DNA of 60,812 nt from Candidatus Thorarchaeota archaeon (GCA_016839275.1 JAEOUM010000177.1:1-60812), one strand, 5' to 3'; positions 18,584-29,213 are shown, counted from the stretch's first letter. Notes: generated by a model not told the origin, from the sequence alone. A program made the numbers and translations.

Positions 18584-20044
18584 GTGTTCGGAGATAGACT
18601 AAAATTGAAAGTGGTCCAAAAGCATGGTGTGCGGAGTGACGAGAGTTTGGACAATAATCCCGCAACAGGAAATCCCGAACTTCCCTATGATTTGGGAGAA
18701 GTGGACCACGATGACGCTGAAGAGGTTCGTGAACAGACTGTTGGAATCCGAGCCTCTCTGAGCGCTGTTTTTTCATGGGGTAATTATAGAGCATATTTAG
18801 CTACAGCATGGGTCTTCAATGCCTTTGCATATCTATCGACATTTCTCAATCTGTATCTTTGGTACATAATTCCTAGTTTCATAGTCATTGGTGCCATAGG
18901 AACTGTGACGTCATTAATAGCTGCTATTTCACGCTTTTTCGGTGGCTATGTTGGAGATACAGTGAATCGAAAGACTCTGGCTGTTGTTTCAATGTTCTTG
19001 ATGGCGATTTATCATCTAATGATTGGTGTCTTCGTCGATCCAATCTTCATCTTCATAGCTCTTGTAATCATATCATCGATGGAGATCACAAAGGGAGGGT
19101 CAACAGCATACATAATGGATAACATCCCTCGAGAGCATAGTGGTCTTGCACTTTCATTGTTTACAGCGGGCAGAGTTCTTTCGATTATCACGCTAGTAAT
19201 TTTTGCGTTCCTCTATCCGTTTATTCAGTTTGAAGCCTATCGGCTGATACATCTAGTAGGTGGGGCTTGTCTATTTGTTTCCACACTGGCAAGGGCAATC
19301 TATCTAGAAGGTAGTCCTCAGAAACAAAGGGGAGCAGGGACAAAGTTATGGAGAACGTTCATAGAGGATAATACACGGGCATTCAGGGTTCTATTAACAA
19401 TAATTCCAGGGATGATGGTAGTCTGTATACTCGATGCAATAAGTGATTCATTCTTCAAACTTGGTGCGTTGATTTACATGAATGATGTATTGCAAATAGA
19501 TGTCCAATCCATAGCAATCATGATGATTGTAACTCTTGTGATTCAAGTCCCACTCTTATTGAAGGTAGGACGCCTATCTGATCGAAAAGGAGTGAAATCA
19601 ACAGCACTTATGGTATATGCTGTAATGCCTATATCTGCAACCTTTCTAATACTAGCTTATTGGTTTCCTGACTGGGCGCCAATCGCTTTTTCTGAATCTG
19701 CAAATTTGATAATACCAGGACTTGGGGTTGTCTTCAAGACCTCGTTTCTTGCTGTGGTTTTGAAATATGTTAATGATACATTATGGTATACAGTGATGCT
19801 CGTTTTAATTCGAAAGAGACTGCCAAGTCAGGATACCTCAAAGATACTTAGCATGTTTTGGTTTGTAATTTTCCTAGCATCCTCGATTGGCCCGTTAATT
19901 GGGGGACTAATTTCAGAAACAACCAATATTTTGTATCTCTTTGTTGGTGTACTGGTTTTGAATGTTCTGATTCTTGGTTCAATAGCACGATACGACCTTA
20001 CATCTCAAGCTCGCCAGATCCAAGATGAAACAACACTCATGTAG
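18584..20044 (+). CDS. MFS transporter
   Basis: ~12 hydrophobic segments; RFFGGYVGDTVNRKTLAVVSMFLM and GRLSDRKGVKSTALMVYA loops. Confidence 0.9.
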   Translation: MFGDRLKLKVVQKHGVRSDESLDNNPATGNPELPYDLGEVDHDDAEEVREQTVGIRASLSAVFSWGNYRAYLATAWVFNAFAYLSTFLNLYLWYIIPSFIVIGAIGTVTSLIAAISRFFGGYVGDTVNRKTLAVVSMFLMAIYHLMIGVFVDPIFIFIALVIISSMEITKGGSTAYIMDNIPREHSGLALSLFTAGRVLSIITLVIFAFLYPFIQFEAYRLIHLVGGACLFVSTLARAIYLEGSPQKQRGAGTKLWRTFIEDNTRAFRVLLTIIPGMMVVCILDAISDSFFKLGALIYMNDVLQIDVQSIAIMMIVTLVIQVPLLLKVGRLSDRKGVKSTALMVYAVMPISATFLILAYWFPDWAPIAFSESANLIIPGLGVVFKTSFLAVVLKYVNDTLWYTVMLVLIRKRLPSQDTSKILSMFWFVIFLASSIGPLIGGLISETTNILYLFVGVLVLNVLILGSIARYDLTSQARQIQDETTLM

Positions 20045-20111
20045 GATGATTTCATATGATGTTATCTTTAAAGCATAGATTCATGCTCTTTCACAAATGT
20101 GAGGGATCAAT

Positions 20112-20759
20112 ATGAATAAAGAAGAGATGAGGATAAAAGAGGTTCTTCGCAGATTGAAGGCGGCGTACCCAGATGCACCACCAACATACCTGCACTTCAG
20201 CAATCCATTTGAGATGTTAATTGCGACGATTCTATCAGCACGTGCCACAGACGTAGGGGTAAACAAAGTCACACCGGTGTTGTTTGGCAAATATCCAAAT
20301 CCATTGAAGATGGCAAAGGCGAATGTGGAAGATCTGGCTCAAATTATTCGCTCTTGCGGAGCGTATAATCGAAAGGCCACTTATATCAAAGATACATCAA
20401 GAATGATTTCTGAAGACTTTAGAGGAGAGGTACCTGAAACCCTTGAAGAGCTCATTACATTTCCAGGAGTAAGTAGAAAGACAGCAAATGTGGTTCTCCA
20501 GACTGTTTATGGAATCGCCGAGGGTATTATTGTAGACACCCATATCATGAGAGTCACAGTAAGACTTCATTTCAGTCAATATGATAAGAAACCAGACAAG
20601 ATTGAGAAAGACCTCATGCAGCTTCTTCCAAAGGACAAATGGATTGACTATGCTCGCCTCATTGGAGCACATGGTAGACAGACATGTAAAGCCTCACATC
20701 CAAAATGCTCATCATGTTCTATCAACAATCTGTGTCCTTCATCAGAGCTTGATAACTGA
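20112..20759 (+). CDS. nth: Endonuclease III
   Basis: LIATILSARATDVGVNKVTP, LITFPGVSRKTANVVLQTVYG, VDTHIMRV, C-terminal Cx6Cx2Cx5C. Confidence 0.95.
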   Translation: MNKEEMRIKEVLRRLKAAYPDAPPTYLHFSNPFEMLIATILSARATDVGVNKVTPVLFGKYPNPLKMAKANVEDLAQIIRSCGAYNRKATYIKDTSRMISEDFRGEVPETLEELITFPGVSRKTANVVLQTVYGIAEGIIVDTHIMRVTVRLHFSQYDKKPDKIEKDLMQLLPKDKWIDYARLIGAHGRQTCKASHPKCSSCSINNLCPSSELDN

Positions 20760-20822
20760 GTGCTATCAAAAGACGTTATAAGAGGATGTAATTGAACCCA
20801 GAATCGGGTTGCTGAGATTACA

Positions 20823-21923
20823 ATGAGGATTGGAATGGTGAGCAAGTTTGGTGCACCAGACGGGCTATGTATCAGAGCCAACGCCGTCCTCACAGGTTTG
20901 ACTAAACGAAATCACGAAGTACATGTGTTCACTCAATCAAAGAGAGTGGAGGGTCTTCCTGTTGAGAGAGTGCACAGGTACAAGGCAGTTCAGTTGAATC
21001 CACATTTTTCTATCGATTCTATTACAGCCCCACGGATTATTGCTAAACAGTGCCAAGAAAACGAAATCGAAGTCCTACACATTCAAATGAATTCAGGAAG
21101 TACCGAATTCCTATTGCCTTATTTTAAGACTGCGTTGCCACCCCTTGTTGTTACATACCATCTTGCCTATGCTGCTGGCAGTTCAATATATACAACCTTG
21201 TTTGGCGTAGCATGGAAAGCCTCTTTGTTTGCTAGTAGAAAATATGATCAAGTCATTCTCGTCGACCCTTCTCAAAAACCATACTTTCTTGAAAGCGGAT
21301 TTTCAGAAAATAGCGTATCAGTGATAAGAAATGGAGTTGATATAGACCTCTTCAAGCCCAATAAGAATAAGATGATCGACGATGGAATTGTTGATTTTGT
21401 GTATGTTGGTCGTCTTAGTTATGACAAGGGGGTTCATCTATTATTGGATGCGTATCGAGAGTATCATGCTGAGAATCCGAAATCCAGACTTACGCTCATC
21501 GGTGATGGCATGCTGAAACACCAGATTAATGGATGCGTTGATGATGGTTCACTCTCTTGGTTGGGAGCAATCGAGCATGATGAAATCCCCGTAGTCCTTC
21601 AGAGGATGGATGTATTTGTAATCCCGCAAAATATCGGGGGACTGGGTTTGAGTGTCCTAGAAGCAATGGGTTGTGGACTTCCAGTGATAACAACAGCAAT
21701 TGGCGAAACTGTCAAATTATTAGGAAAGGATGAGGGAATCCTAGTCGAGCCTGAGAACATTGGGGCGATTATCGATGCTATGAGAGTCCTTGCAGAGGAC
21801 AAGAAGTTAAGACAGAGAATGGGTATGCGCTGTAGGAGAAAGGTCGAGGAAAAATACTCTTGGCATAATCAGATAGGTCAAATTGAGGAAGTCTATAGAA
21901 GAGCCATAGAAAGAGCAAGGTGA
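20823..21923 (+). CDS. Glycosyltransferase family 4
   Basis: GAPDGLCIRANAVLTGLTKRNHEVHVFT; FVYVGRLSYDKGVHLLLDAY; GLGLSVLEAMGCGLPVITT. Confidence 0.93.
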   Translation: MRIGMVSKFGAPDGLCIRANAVLTGLTKRNHEVHVFTQSKRVEGLPVERVHRYKAVQLNPHFSIDSITAPRIIAKQCQENEIEVLHIQMNSGSTEFLLPYFKTALPPLVVTYHLAYAAGSSIYTTLFGVAWKASLFASRKYDQVILVDPSQKPYFLESGFSENSVSVIRNGVDIDLFKPNKNKMIDDGIVDFVYVGRLSYDKGVHLLLDAYREYHAENPKSRLTLIGDGMLKHQINGCVDDGSLSWLGAIEHDEIPVVLQRMDVFVIPQNIGGLGLSVLEAMGCGLPVITTAIGETVKLLGKDEGILVEPENIGAIIDAMRVLAEDKKLRQRMGMRCRRKVEEKYSWHNQIGQIEEVYRRAIERAR

Positions 21924-21986
21924 AAAGTCGAGTTTATAGAGAAAACGACTTATGAGGAAAGAAGCTCTGCTTGAGTTAGCTAACTA

Positions 21987-23297
21987 ATGCAGGAGAGAAT
22001 ATTAGTGTTAGATGTTCGATTCATCCGTGAGAACATAGACCTTATTCGAATGAATCTAGAACGACGTAGAGATAAGGCTAAACTTCAGGAGTTTGAGAGT
22101 TTCCTCAAACTTGATGATAGGATAAGAGCTCTTCAGAGAGAAATACAGAATCTCAGAACACAACGAAACAGAATTTCAAAAGAAGTCGGTCAACGAAAAA
22201 AATCCGGTCAAGACGACTCAGAGCTTGTGGAGCAAGCTAATCAAGTGAATAAGAGGATCTCTGAGGTCGAGAGAGAAACTGATGAATTGCAGTCTGAGCT
22301 CAAGAGGATACAGATGAGTATCCCCAACATACTTCATGAGAGTGTCCCATATGGCGCCGATGACCAAGATAATGAGGTCGTGAAGGAATGGGGTGGCAAA
22401 CCAGAGTTTGATTTCAAGGTTCATAGTCATGTAGATTTACTCGAATCACTTAACATTGGAGACATCCCACGAGCAGCAAAAGTTGCAGGTTCTAGGTTTT
22501 ATTATCTCAAGAATGAGCTTGTAATGCTCGATATTGCCATGCAGCAGATGGCATTGAACATGTTATTGAAGAAAAGATATTCTCTCGTATATCCACCATT
22601 TATGATGCGGCGAGAACCGTATGAAGGAGTGACGGATTTAGCTGATTTTGCGGATGTGATGTATAAAATAGAAGGAGAGGACCTGTATCTTATTGCCACA
22701 TCTGAACATCCAATGGCAGCTATGTATATGGGAGAAATTTTCGAACCAACTAATCTTCCAATCAAACTTGCTGGAGTAAGTGCATGCTTTAGAAAAGAAG
22801 CAGGCTCGCATGGGAAGGACACAAAGGGAATCTTCAGAGTGCACCAGTTCAATAAAGTTGAGCAATTCGTCTTTTGTCATCCAGAAGAATCTTGGGAAAT
22901 TCATGAAGAGCTAATTCAAAATGAAGAAGAATATGTTCAGGCACTTAAACTTCCGTATCGTATTGTGAATGTATGCACTGGTGACATTGGTATTGTTGCT
23001 GCAAAGAAGTATGACCTTGAGTTCTGGTTCCCAGGTCAGCAGACATATCGCGAAGGTGGATCCTGCAGTAACTGCACAGCATATCAAGCCACACGTCTGA
23101 ACATTAAGTTCAGGATTAAGAAAGGTGGAACTGAGAAAGCATTTGTGCACACTCTAAACAGCACATTGATGGCCAATCCCAGAACATTGGTGGCGATTTT
23201 GGAGGTCTATCAGCAAGAAGATGGTAGTGTCAAGATTCCTGCAGCACTCCACAAGTACCTTCCTTCCAGCATGCGTGAAATAGTGCCTAGAGATTAG
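21987..23297 (+). CDS. serS: Seryl-tRNA synthetase
   Basis: N-terminal coiled-coil arm; YLIATSEHPMAAMYMGE, GVSACFRKEAGSHGKDTKGIFRVHQFNKVEQF, class II motif 3 NSTLMANPRTLVAILE. Confidence 0.96.
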   Translation: MQERILVLDVRFIRENIDLIRMNLERRRDKAKLQEFESFLKLDDRIRALQREIQNLRTQRNRISKEVGQRKKSGQDDSELVEQANQVNKRISEVERETDELQSELKRIQMSIPNILHESVPYGADDQDNEVVKEWGGKPEFDFKVHSHVDLLESLNIGDIPRAAKVAGSRFYYLKNELVMLDIAMQQMALNMLLKKRYSLVYPPFMMRREPYEGVTDLADFADVMYKIEGEDLYLIATSEHPMAAMYMGEIFEPTNLPIKLAGVSACFRKEAGSHGKDTKGIFRVHQFNKVEQFVFCHPEESWEIHEELIQNEEEYVQALKLPYRIVNVCTGDIGIVAAKKYDLEFWFPGQQTYREGGSCSNCTAYQATRLNIKFRIKKGGTEKAFVHTLNSTLMANPRTLVAILEVYQQEDGSVKIPAALHKYLPSSMREIVPRD

Positions 23298-23306
23298 CCT
23301 AGGAGA

Positions 23307-24539
23307 TTACATACTTCCTTCCATGCTCATCTTGATGGCATCATCAATCGATTTTTGAAGTGCTGGTGGAAGATCCGGAACCTTCAATTTGACAAAACCT
23401 CGGATTATGAGTGAAGTAGCCTCTTCTTCATTCAATCCACGACTCATGAGATAGCTAAGTTGCTCAGCACCAACCTTACCAACAGTGGCTTCATGACTCA
23501 GCTCTGAACCTTCTGCACGCGCTGCAAGCATAGGTACGGCTCTAATCACTGCAGTGTTGCTGACCAGAAGTCCATCACATTCCAGTCTACCTCTTGTTTC
23601 TCCAGAAAGTCCAATTAAATCTCCTCGAGCTATAATTTCGCACTCATCTGTAGCAATAGACCGCGAAATGACCTTACCACTAGAGTTTGGAGCTTCAAGA
23701 CTCAAAAGCCCTCCAATGTCATATTTTGATTTCTTACTCCCGTATACAACCGAGTAAAGATCAGCCTTAGCGCCCGGTTCGACTAATCGGACCTTGGGAA
23801 AAGTCTGTATTGATTTGAGTGGACTCAGTATTGCATAGCTGGAGATGAATGTGCCATTCTCTTCAACAATAGTGGCGGATCGGGGTCTCACATCAGTCAT
23901 CTCACTCCATCTATGGACCATGGTAAATGTGAGCCGAGCCTTCTTTTTGACATAGAACTCTGACACGCCCAGATGAAGTGATTGTTCTACATTTGAAGGT
24001 GTGGCACACCCAGTGATAATATGGAGTTCCGAACCCTCCTCAGCTATGACGATATTGTGAACATTCTGGACGGATTGGTTCTTCTTCATTATCAGACAAC
24101 TTTGAACCGGCATTTTGATTTTAGATCCAGCAGTAGCCCGGATGAAGTAACCACTGTAATTCTCCAACTCACTTCTTGCTGTGTATTTATCAGTATCAAC
24201 TTGGACAGCATTCCAAAGATAATCATGCAGCCAATCATATTTTTGGAGAGCTTGATCAGTTGGCATGACCTCAAGCCCTTCTTGTTGAATTAAAACATCT
24301 GCAAGGAAACTCTCGTTATCAAACTGCATGAATGTTGCTGAAACTCTCTCTTGTGAAGGATCAAATCCAACCTCTTGTGTCAAGATACGATCCTGTTCTG
24401 AAAGCTCATCAAGGGATTCCAAGTCATTAGGTTTGGAGGTTGAATAATTATAATTTTCAAGATCAATATCACTGCCATATTGAGATGGTTTTTCCCTAGC
24501 TGAATGCGCACGTTTCTTCTTGTTATCTGATGGCATCAA
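23307..24539 (-). CDS. SufB/SufD-family Fe-S cluster assembly scaffold
   Basis: SufBD C-terminal signatures SELSHEATVGKVGAEQLSYLMSRGLNEEEATSLIIRGF; adjacent to sufC. Confidence 0.92.
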   Translation of the reverse strand: MMPSDNKKKRAHSAREKPSQYGSDIDLENYNYSTSKPNDLESLDELSEQDRILTQEVGFDPSQERVSATFMQFDNESFLADVLIQQEGLEVMPTDQALQKYDWLHDYLWNAVQVDTDKYTARSELENYSGYFIRATAGSKIKMPVQSCLIMKKNQSVQNVHNIVIAEEGSELHIITGCATPSNVEQSLHLGVSEFYVKKKARLTFTMVHRWSEMTDVRPRSATIVEENGTFISSYAILSPLKSIQTFPKVRLVEPGAKADLYSVVYGSKKSKYDIGGLLSLEAPNSSGKVISRSIATDECEIIARGDLIGLSGETRGRLECDGLLVSNTAVIRAVPMLAARAEGSELSHEATVGKVGAEQLSYLMSRGLNEEEATSLIIRGFVKLKVPDLPPALQKSIDDAIKMSMEGSM

Positions 24540-24548
24540 TAAGCCTCC

Positions 24549-25331
24549 TCACCCAGTCATTTCAGCTAGGAAGCGCTCATACCCTTTCTCTTCCAAAACT
24601 GGGATGTCACTCATATCCCCGATGTAAACGAGCTTGCCATGTTGTAGAATGTAGACTTTATCCACCTCTAAGAATTCAAGAACATAGCGATGGTGACTTA
24701 TTATTACTAGGGTCACCTCATGTTTCTCTCTTATTGCCTTGAGTTCTTTCCCAACTATCTTGAGGGAATCATAGTCAAGTCCGCTATCAGGTTCATCAAG
24801 AAACATGACCTTAGGCCGCATTGAGAGGACTTGAAAGAGCTCACTTCTCTTTAACTCGCCCCCAGAGAATCCATCATTTAGATCACGGTTTGCAAGGTTT
24901 CTGATTCCAAGTCTTTCAAAATCATCATAGAGTATCTGTTTGCATGCACATGTTTCTCCCATGAAGGTTTCAGAGTCATCACTGCACTGATAGTCAGGAC
25001 ATACTCGGCAGATGAAGTCGTCAAGCTTTACACCAGATATTCGTGGGGGTGTTTGGAACGCGTAAGCAATTCCCATGCGCGCACGATCGGTAATCGATTC
25101 GCCTAAAATCGATTTACTATTAAATAGAATGTCACCACCTGTGACCTTGTATTCTGGTAGACCCATTATTGTCTTTGCTAACGTGGACTTGCCTGAAGCA
25201 TTTGGACCCAGGACTGCATAAACTTGTCCTATCTTGAATGTAAGGTCTATGCCACCAAGAATTGGTACACCATTAACCTCGACCCGCAAATCCCTAGTTT
25301 CGAGAAGGATATCATCATTCATTGGAATCAA
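24549..25331 (-). CDS. sufC: SufC Fe-S assembly ATPase
   Basis: VLGPNASGKSTLAKTIMG (Walker A), DGFSGGELKRSELFQ (signature), MFLDEPDSGLDYD. Confidence 0.95.
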   Translation of the reverse strand: MIPMNDDILLETRDLRVEVNGVPILGGIDLTFKIGQVYAVLGPNASGKSTLAKTIMGLPEYKVTGGDILFNSKSILGESITDRARMGIAYAFQTPPRISGVKLDDFICRVCPDYQCSDDSETFMGETCACKQILYDDFERLGIRNLANRDLNDGFSGGELKRSELFQVLSMRPKVMFLDEPDSGLDYDSLKIVGKELKAIREKHEVTLVIISHHRYVLEFLEVDKVYILQHGKLVYIGDMSDIPVLEEKGYERFLAEMTG

Positions 25332-25394
25332 CGCCTGTTGAGCTTGTGCTCAATATCATCAAAGGCAATCTCCACCTATAAAACCGGGCTCTTA

Positions 25395-25823
25395 CTATCG
25401 TGTATATGTACCCATTGTTTTAGCTACAGTAATCTTATGTTTCTCACATAGTTCTTTGAAGCTGTTCTTATCCACAGTTTCTAACGCTGGAATTGATAGT
25501 GCATAGAGTGAGAAAACGTATCGATGCGTGCCAAAAGGAGGAGCAGGTCCACCCCAATTTTGAGTTCCAAAGTCGTTTTGTACCTGAATTCCAGGAACTT
25601 GTGCGTCAGGCTTAATCTCACAAACTCCCACAGGTATACCATGAACAAGCCAGTGAATCCAGTCTCCTACCGGAGCATCAGGATCATTACAGATGAGTGC
25701 AAAGCTCTTCGTTCCCGTAGGTATATCATCCCATGCAAGGTGAGGTCGTTGGTTCTCATGTCTGTAGGAACACTTGTCAGGAATTGGTTGCCCTTCCGCA
25801 AAATCATTACTCCAAAGTCGCAT
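25395..25823 (-). CDS. YbhB/YbcL family PEBP-like protein
   Basis: FALICNDPDAPVGDWIHWLVHGIP, WGGPAPPFGTHRYVFSLYAL. Confidence 0.95.
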   Translation of the reverse strand: MRLWSNDFAEGQPIPDKCSYRHENQRPHLAWDDIPTGTKSFALICNDPDAPVGDWIHWLVHGIPVGVCEIKPDAQVPGIQVQNDFGTQNWGGPAPPFGTHRYVFSLYALSIPALETVDKNSFKELCEKHKITVAKTMGTYTR

Positions 25824-26069
25824 CAGCTATCATCTCAAAGTGTGCTGATATATAATGGTAATAATCACTCTTCTGTATTTTCATCAACCAAATTGTGATG
25901 TTGAAGGAAGAATTCATTCGCAAGATAGATTCTTCTTCCAATCTATACTTCTGTCAAGTGTGTTTGGGACTGAATGGTTTAGATGGATCACGTCATATAC
26001 TAAAGCTAGTTCGGTCTTCAAACATTATGCTTAAAACGACCTTAATGAATCCTCCATCGAGGCATATCA

Positions 26070-26540
26070 TTGACTGATGTACAACAAACTTTCGAAAGAC
26101 TTGTTTCCCTCGCAATTCAGAGAGAGGAGGAAGCATACGAGTTCTATATGAAGGCCGCTGAAGAAGCAGAGTTCAAGTCATCAGCGAAACTACTACAAGA
26201 TTTAGCGCACCAAGAGGTCACTCATAAGGAAAAGTTGCAGTCTGCTCAAAAAGCAGGAGTCTGTGAAACTTTCAGGTGTGATACAATAGAGGAATTAGAG
26301 AATATGGACTTGAGTCAGTATCTTGTCGATATTCCATTACTGCCATCTTCTACACCCCAAGATGTGCTTATAGTGGCAATCAAGAAAGAATCTGCAGCCC
26401 ATAGCTTCTACAAAGCTCTATCTGAACTTACAGGAAGCGGACAGCATCGGACTGTATTCGAAACACTTGCGAATGAAGAAGAGAGCCATAAGAACAGGCT
26501 TCAAAATATGTATGATGACATTTTCCAGCCTGATATGTAG
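26070..26540 (+). CDS. Rubrerythrin/ferritin-like diiron protein
   Basis: EEEAYEFYMKAAEEAE...LLQDLAHQEVTHKEKL and ESAAHSFYKALSEL...LANEEESHKNRL. Confidence 0.88.
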   Translation: MTDVQQTFERLVSLAIQREEEAYEFYMKAAEEAEFKSSAKLLQDLAHQEVTHKEKLQSAQKAGVCETFRCDTIEELENMDLSQYLVDIPLLPSSTPQDVLIVAIKKESAAHSFYKALSELTGSGQHRTVFETLANEEESHKNRLQNMYDDIFQPDM

Positions 26541-26590
26541 GTAGAACTCTATCGACTCGTTCGTACCGGTTTGCAAGGGAATAATTGTGA

Positions 26591-27871
26591 CTAAGGCATA
26601 TGAAGATTAGGCGCTGCTAGGAAGGTCAGTCCACGTTTTGTTAGCTCTTCAGCTGTTCGGTTCACTGAGTGATGTTTGTCTAGATAATTTTGCAAATGCA
26701 TAGGCATATGCCCTGCTTGAATAATGTCTTCCTTTGTTCTGAAATAATCAAGGATATCACTTGGATAATCGCGTGAAGCTTCTATCGAAAGAGTGCCGCC
26801 TTCATGTTTTGCGCTAATATTCTTTACATGATCAGCTAAATCAAGAAGTTCAGAAAGTCTATCATATGGTTGCCGAACAATAGACTTGTAGGTTTCTGTG
26901 ATGTGATGTTCAATCCGAACCACGTCTTCGAAATCAAAGGCTTTTCTAATCTGAGCTGCTAACTCAATAGTTTCGTTGTCAACGCTATTAGAGAGGTTGA
27001 ACCCAATGAGAGGACTAGTTCCATCATCTCGACTGAAGAGTTTTGCAGTCATTAAAGTCCACAAGCATGCATATGGATTGTCATTACCCATGAATACGGA
27101 GATCTTGAATTCCATGTCAATCCCTAGCTTGTGCATCATGTAGCCAACTAATACACTTCCAGGATTGATGTTGAGAACCTGTGTTATACCATAGGTCGTA
27201 TAATAATGCAGGAACTCATCAGCCCATTTCAAGGGAAACTTGTTTGGCATCCCGACACCGCCAAAATAACCTGTGATTGTGGATGGACCGCCAAGGTGTA
27301 TATTGACTGGGGCGCCATCGGGACCAGGATATGTTCCTTTTGTATCAAGCGTTTCAACATATGACGAACCAAATATTTGCATGGCAGCTGCAAATGCAAT
27401 GACATCATTATCTGCAGTTTGCTCATCCATTTTCCGAACCCTGATGAAACGGCTTGGCATTAACTCACTTTTCTCTATAGCCTGTTTAGTTTCTGCGATG
27501 AGCCATGGAAAGTACTGGCAGGCGCTAATCTCAAGAGTGACAGCGAAACTCTCATCGAATTTCGTAGATTTGAATTTATCACCAAGTATTTTCTGTCTAT
27601 AGTCAGAAATTGAAATGAAAGCATGACTATCCTTCTGTTCTTGAAGCCATTCAAGGTCTCTAACGTATGGAGAATTCTTTACCTCTAACATTGCAATCAA
27701 ATTATCGAGCTTTCTTACCTCCTCTGCTTTTCTATTGATTTCATCAATTCCACCATATTTGTCAATCAACATAAGAAGGTCATTCACAAGTGGATTGTCA
27801 TCTGCGAGAAAGATCTCATATATCTCTCTCAGTCGATCATTATCAATTCTTAGCTTTTTCCTGTCAATCAT
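26591..27871 (-). CDS. Uncharacterised conserved-looking protein (426 aa)
   Basis: Long intact ORF with probable enzyme-like motifs (IHLGGPSTITGYFGGVGMPNKFP, IRIEHHITETYKSIV); family not recognised. Confidence 0.8.
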   Translation of the reverse strand: MIDRKKLRIDNDRLREIYEIFLADDNPLVNDLLMLIDKYGGIDEINRKAEEVRKLDNLIAMLEVKNSPYVRDLEWLQEQKDSHAFISISDYRQKILGDKFKSTKFDESFAVTLEISACQYFPWLIAETKQAIEKSELMPSRFIRVRKMDEQTADNDVIAFAAAMQIFGSSYVETLDTKGTYPGPDGAPVNIHLGGPSTITGYFGGVGMPNKFPLKWADEFLHYYTTYGITQVLNINPGSVLVGYMMHKLGIDMEFKISVFMGNDNPYACLWTLMTAKLFSRDDGTSPLIGFNLSNSVDNETIELAAQIRKAFDFEDVVRIEHHITETYKSIVRQPYDRLSELLDLADHVKNISAKHEGGTLSIEASRDYPSDILDYFRTKEDIIQAGHMPMHLQNYLDKHHSVNRTAEELTKRGLTFLAAPNLHMP

Positions 27872-28018
27872 AGCAGTACGCCTTCCACAAAGTTCAGCTG
27901 GCTATATCGAGCCCGAGTGCACAGATATTGGAGTGAAGCAGGTCCTAAAAAACCGTTCTGACCATCACTATTCTTCATTTTCATACGGATTATCCTTTGG
28001 GAGTGATTTCATACACAC

Positions 28019-28618
28019 TCAAGACTCTAGTGTGTCGACCTCTTGCGGGATTTCTCCTTTATAGGTCAAATCTCGTAGATATGACCGAATCATAGGACCG
28101 ATGGATAGTGTGACAAGAGAACCAACAATTACCTGTATAGAATTGACTGTGACTAATTCCGCCAAGGCTGCTCCAAAGGAGTATTCAAGTATGAACATTT
28201 CTCCGAGTAGATATCCTAACATCATAACACAAGATGCAAGAATAACACCAATGACATCCCATATACGGATACGATTTTCTTTGAATGTCTTTGCACTAAA
28301 AAGACCAACAACCATTCCTTCCAAGCCCTTGGCAACAAGAGTGATTGGGGCATATTGAGGTGCAACGATTAAATCTGCAATTGCAGAACCTCCACCTCCA
28401 GCGATAAACCCTCCAAGTGGACCTAAAATAAATCCACTAATCATTACCAGAACATCGCCTAGATTGAAATAACCGGCTGTAGTTGGAAACGGTACGATTA
28501 GTACTATTGTTGAAACAGTAGTTAGGGCTGTAAGAATTGCAATTAGGGAGATGTACACAGTCGTATTTGGGTGCTCTGGACGAAAATATTCCACTGTACT
28601 CTCCTCCTTTACAGACAT
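28019..28618 (-). CDS. ECF transporter S component-like membrane protein
   Basis: GYFNLGDVLVMISGFILGPLGGFIAGGGGSAIADLI; start trimmed to ATG at 28618 (MSVKEE). Confidence 0.85.
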   Translation of the reverse strand: MSVKEESTVEYFRPEHPNTTVYISLIAILTALTTVSTIVLIVPFPTTAGYFNLGDVLVMISGFILGPLGGFIAGGGGSAIADLIVAPQYAPITLVAKGLEGMVVGLFSAKTFKENRIRIWDVIGVILASCVMMLGYLLGEMFILEYSFGAALAELVTVNSIQVIVGSLVTLSIGPMIRSYLRDLTYKGEIPQEVDTLES

Positions 28619-28758
28619 TATGTCAGCAATTTTCAGGGCAAGATGATTACATATAACCTTAAGCCTGTCATAAGAGAAGTGTTTTAACATGAGAAACATA
28701 ATGGAAATGGTGGGTAGTTGAATATACTCCCATTTCCCCATATGAGAGGTAGGGAAAA

Positions 28759-29139
28759 ATGAGCAAGAAATGGATACAGACTGCGGATTGGAAGAGTGAG
28801 AAACATATTCCTGCAATTGAAATCTCGAAAATAGAAAATGGTCGAGTCTATGTGAAAGTAGCTGTTGGAAAGGAAATCCCACATCCTAATACAACAGCCC
28901 ATCACATCAAGTGGATTGACCTATTCTTCTGGCCAGACGACGAAAAATTCCCCTGCGAGATTGGGTACGTCAGTTTTGATACACATGGTGAGTCAGCTCA
29001 AGGGCCAGATACAGGTTCAGTACACTCTGAGCCAGTTACAAAGTTCGTCTTTTCAACGAAAAAGTCAGGTACTTTGATGGCTACTGCCTACTGCAATATA
29101 CACGGACTTTGGAAGAGCGAGGAAGAGCTCAAGATCTAG
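28759..29139 (+). CDS. Superoxide reductase (neelaredoxin/desulfoferrodoxin-like)
   Basis: EKHIPAI, HPNTTAHHIKWIDLFF, YCNIHGLW iron-site motifs. Confidence 0.93.
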   Translation: MSKKWIQTADWKSEKHIPAIEISKIENGRVYVKVAVGKEIPHPNTTAHHIKWIDLFFWPDDEKFPCEIGYVSFDTHGESAQGPDTGSVHSEPVTKFVFSTKKSGTLMATAYCNIHGLWKSEEELKI

Positions 29140-29165
29140 ACCTATCAATGCTACAAATATCGGCT

Positions 29166-29213
29166 GGAGTCTGCCTACAGAGTTGTAGCCAGACCTCCAC
29201 CACACTGTTTTTC
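29166..29213 (+). terminator. Stem-loop followed by T-rich tract, downstream of superoxide reductase
   Basis: GGAGTCTG-CCTACA...TGTAG-CCAGACCTCC inverted repeat followed by CACACTGTTTTTC. Confidence 0.55.

Noticed and set aside
27968-28012. 14-aa minus-strand ORF MKSLPKDNPYENEE between the ECF and 426-aa genes
   Set aside because: No SD and no conservation evidence; length compatible with chance.
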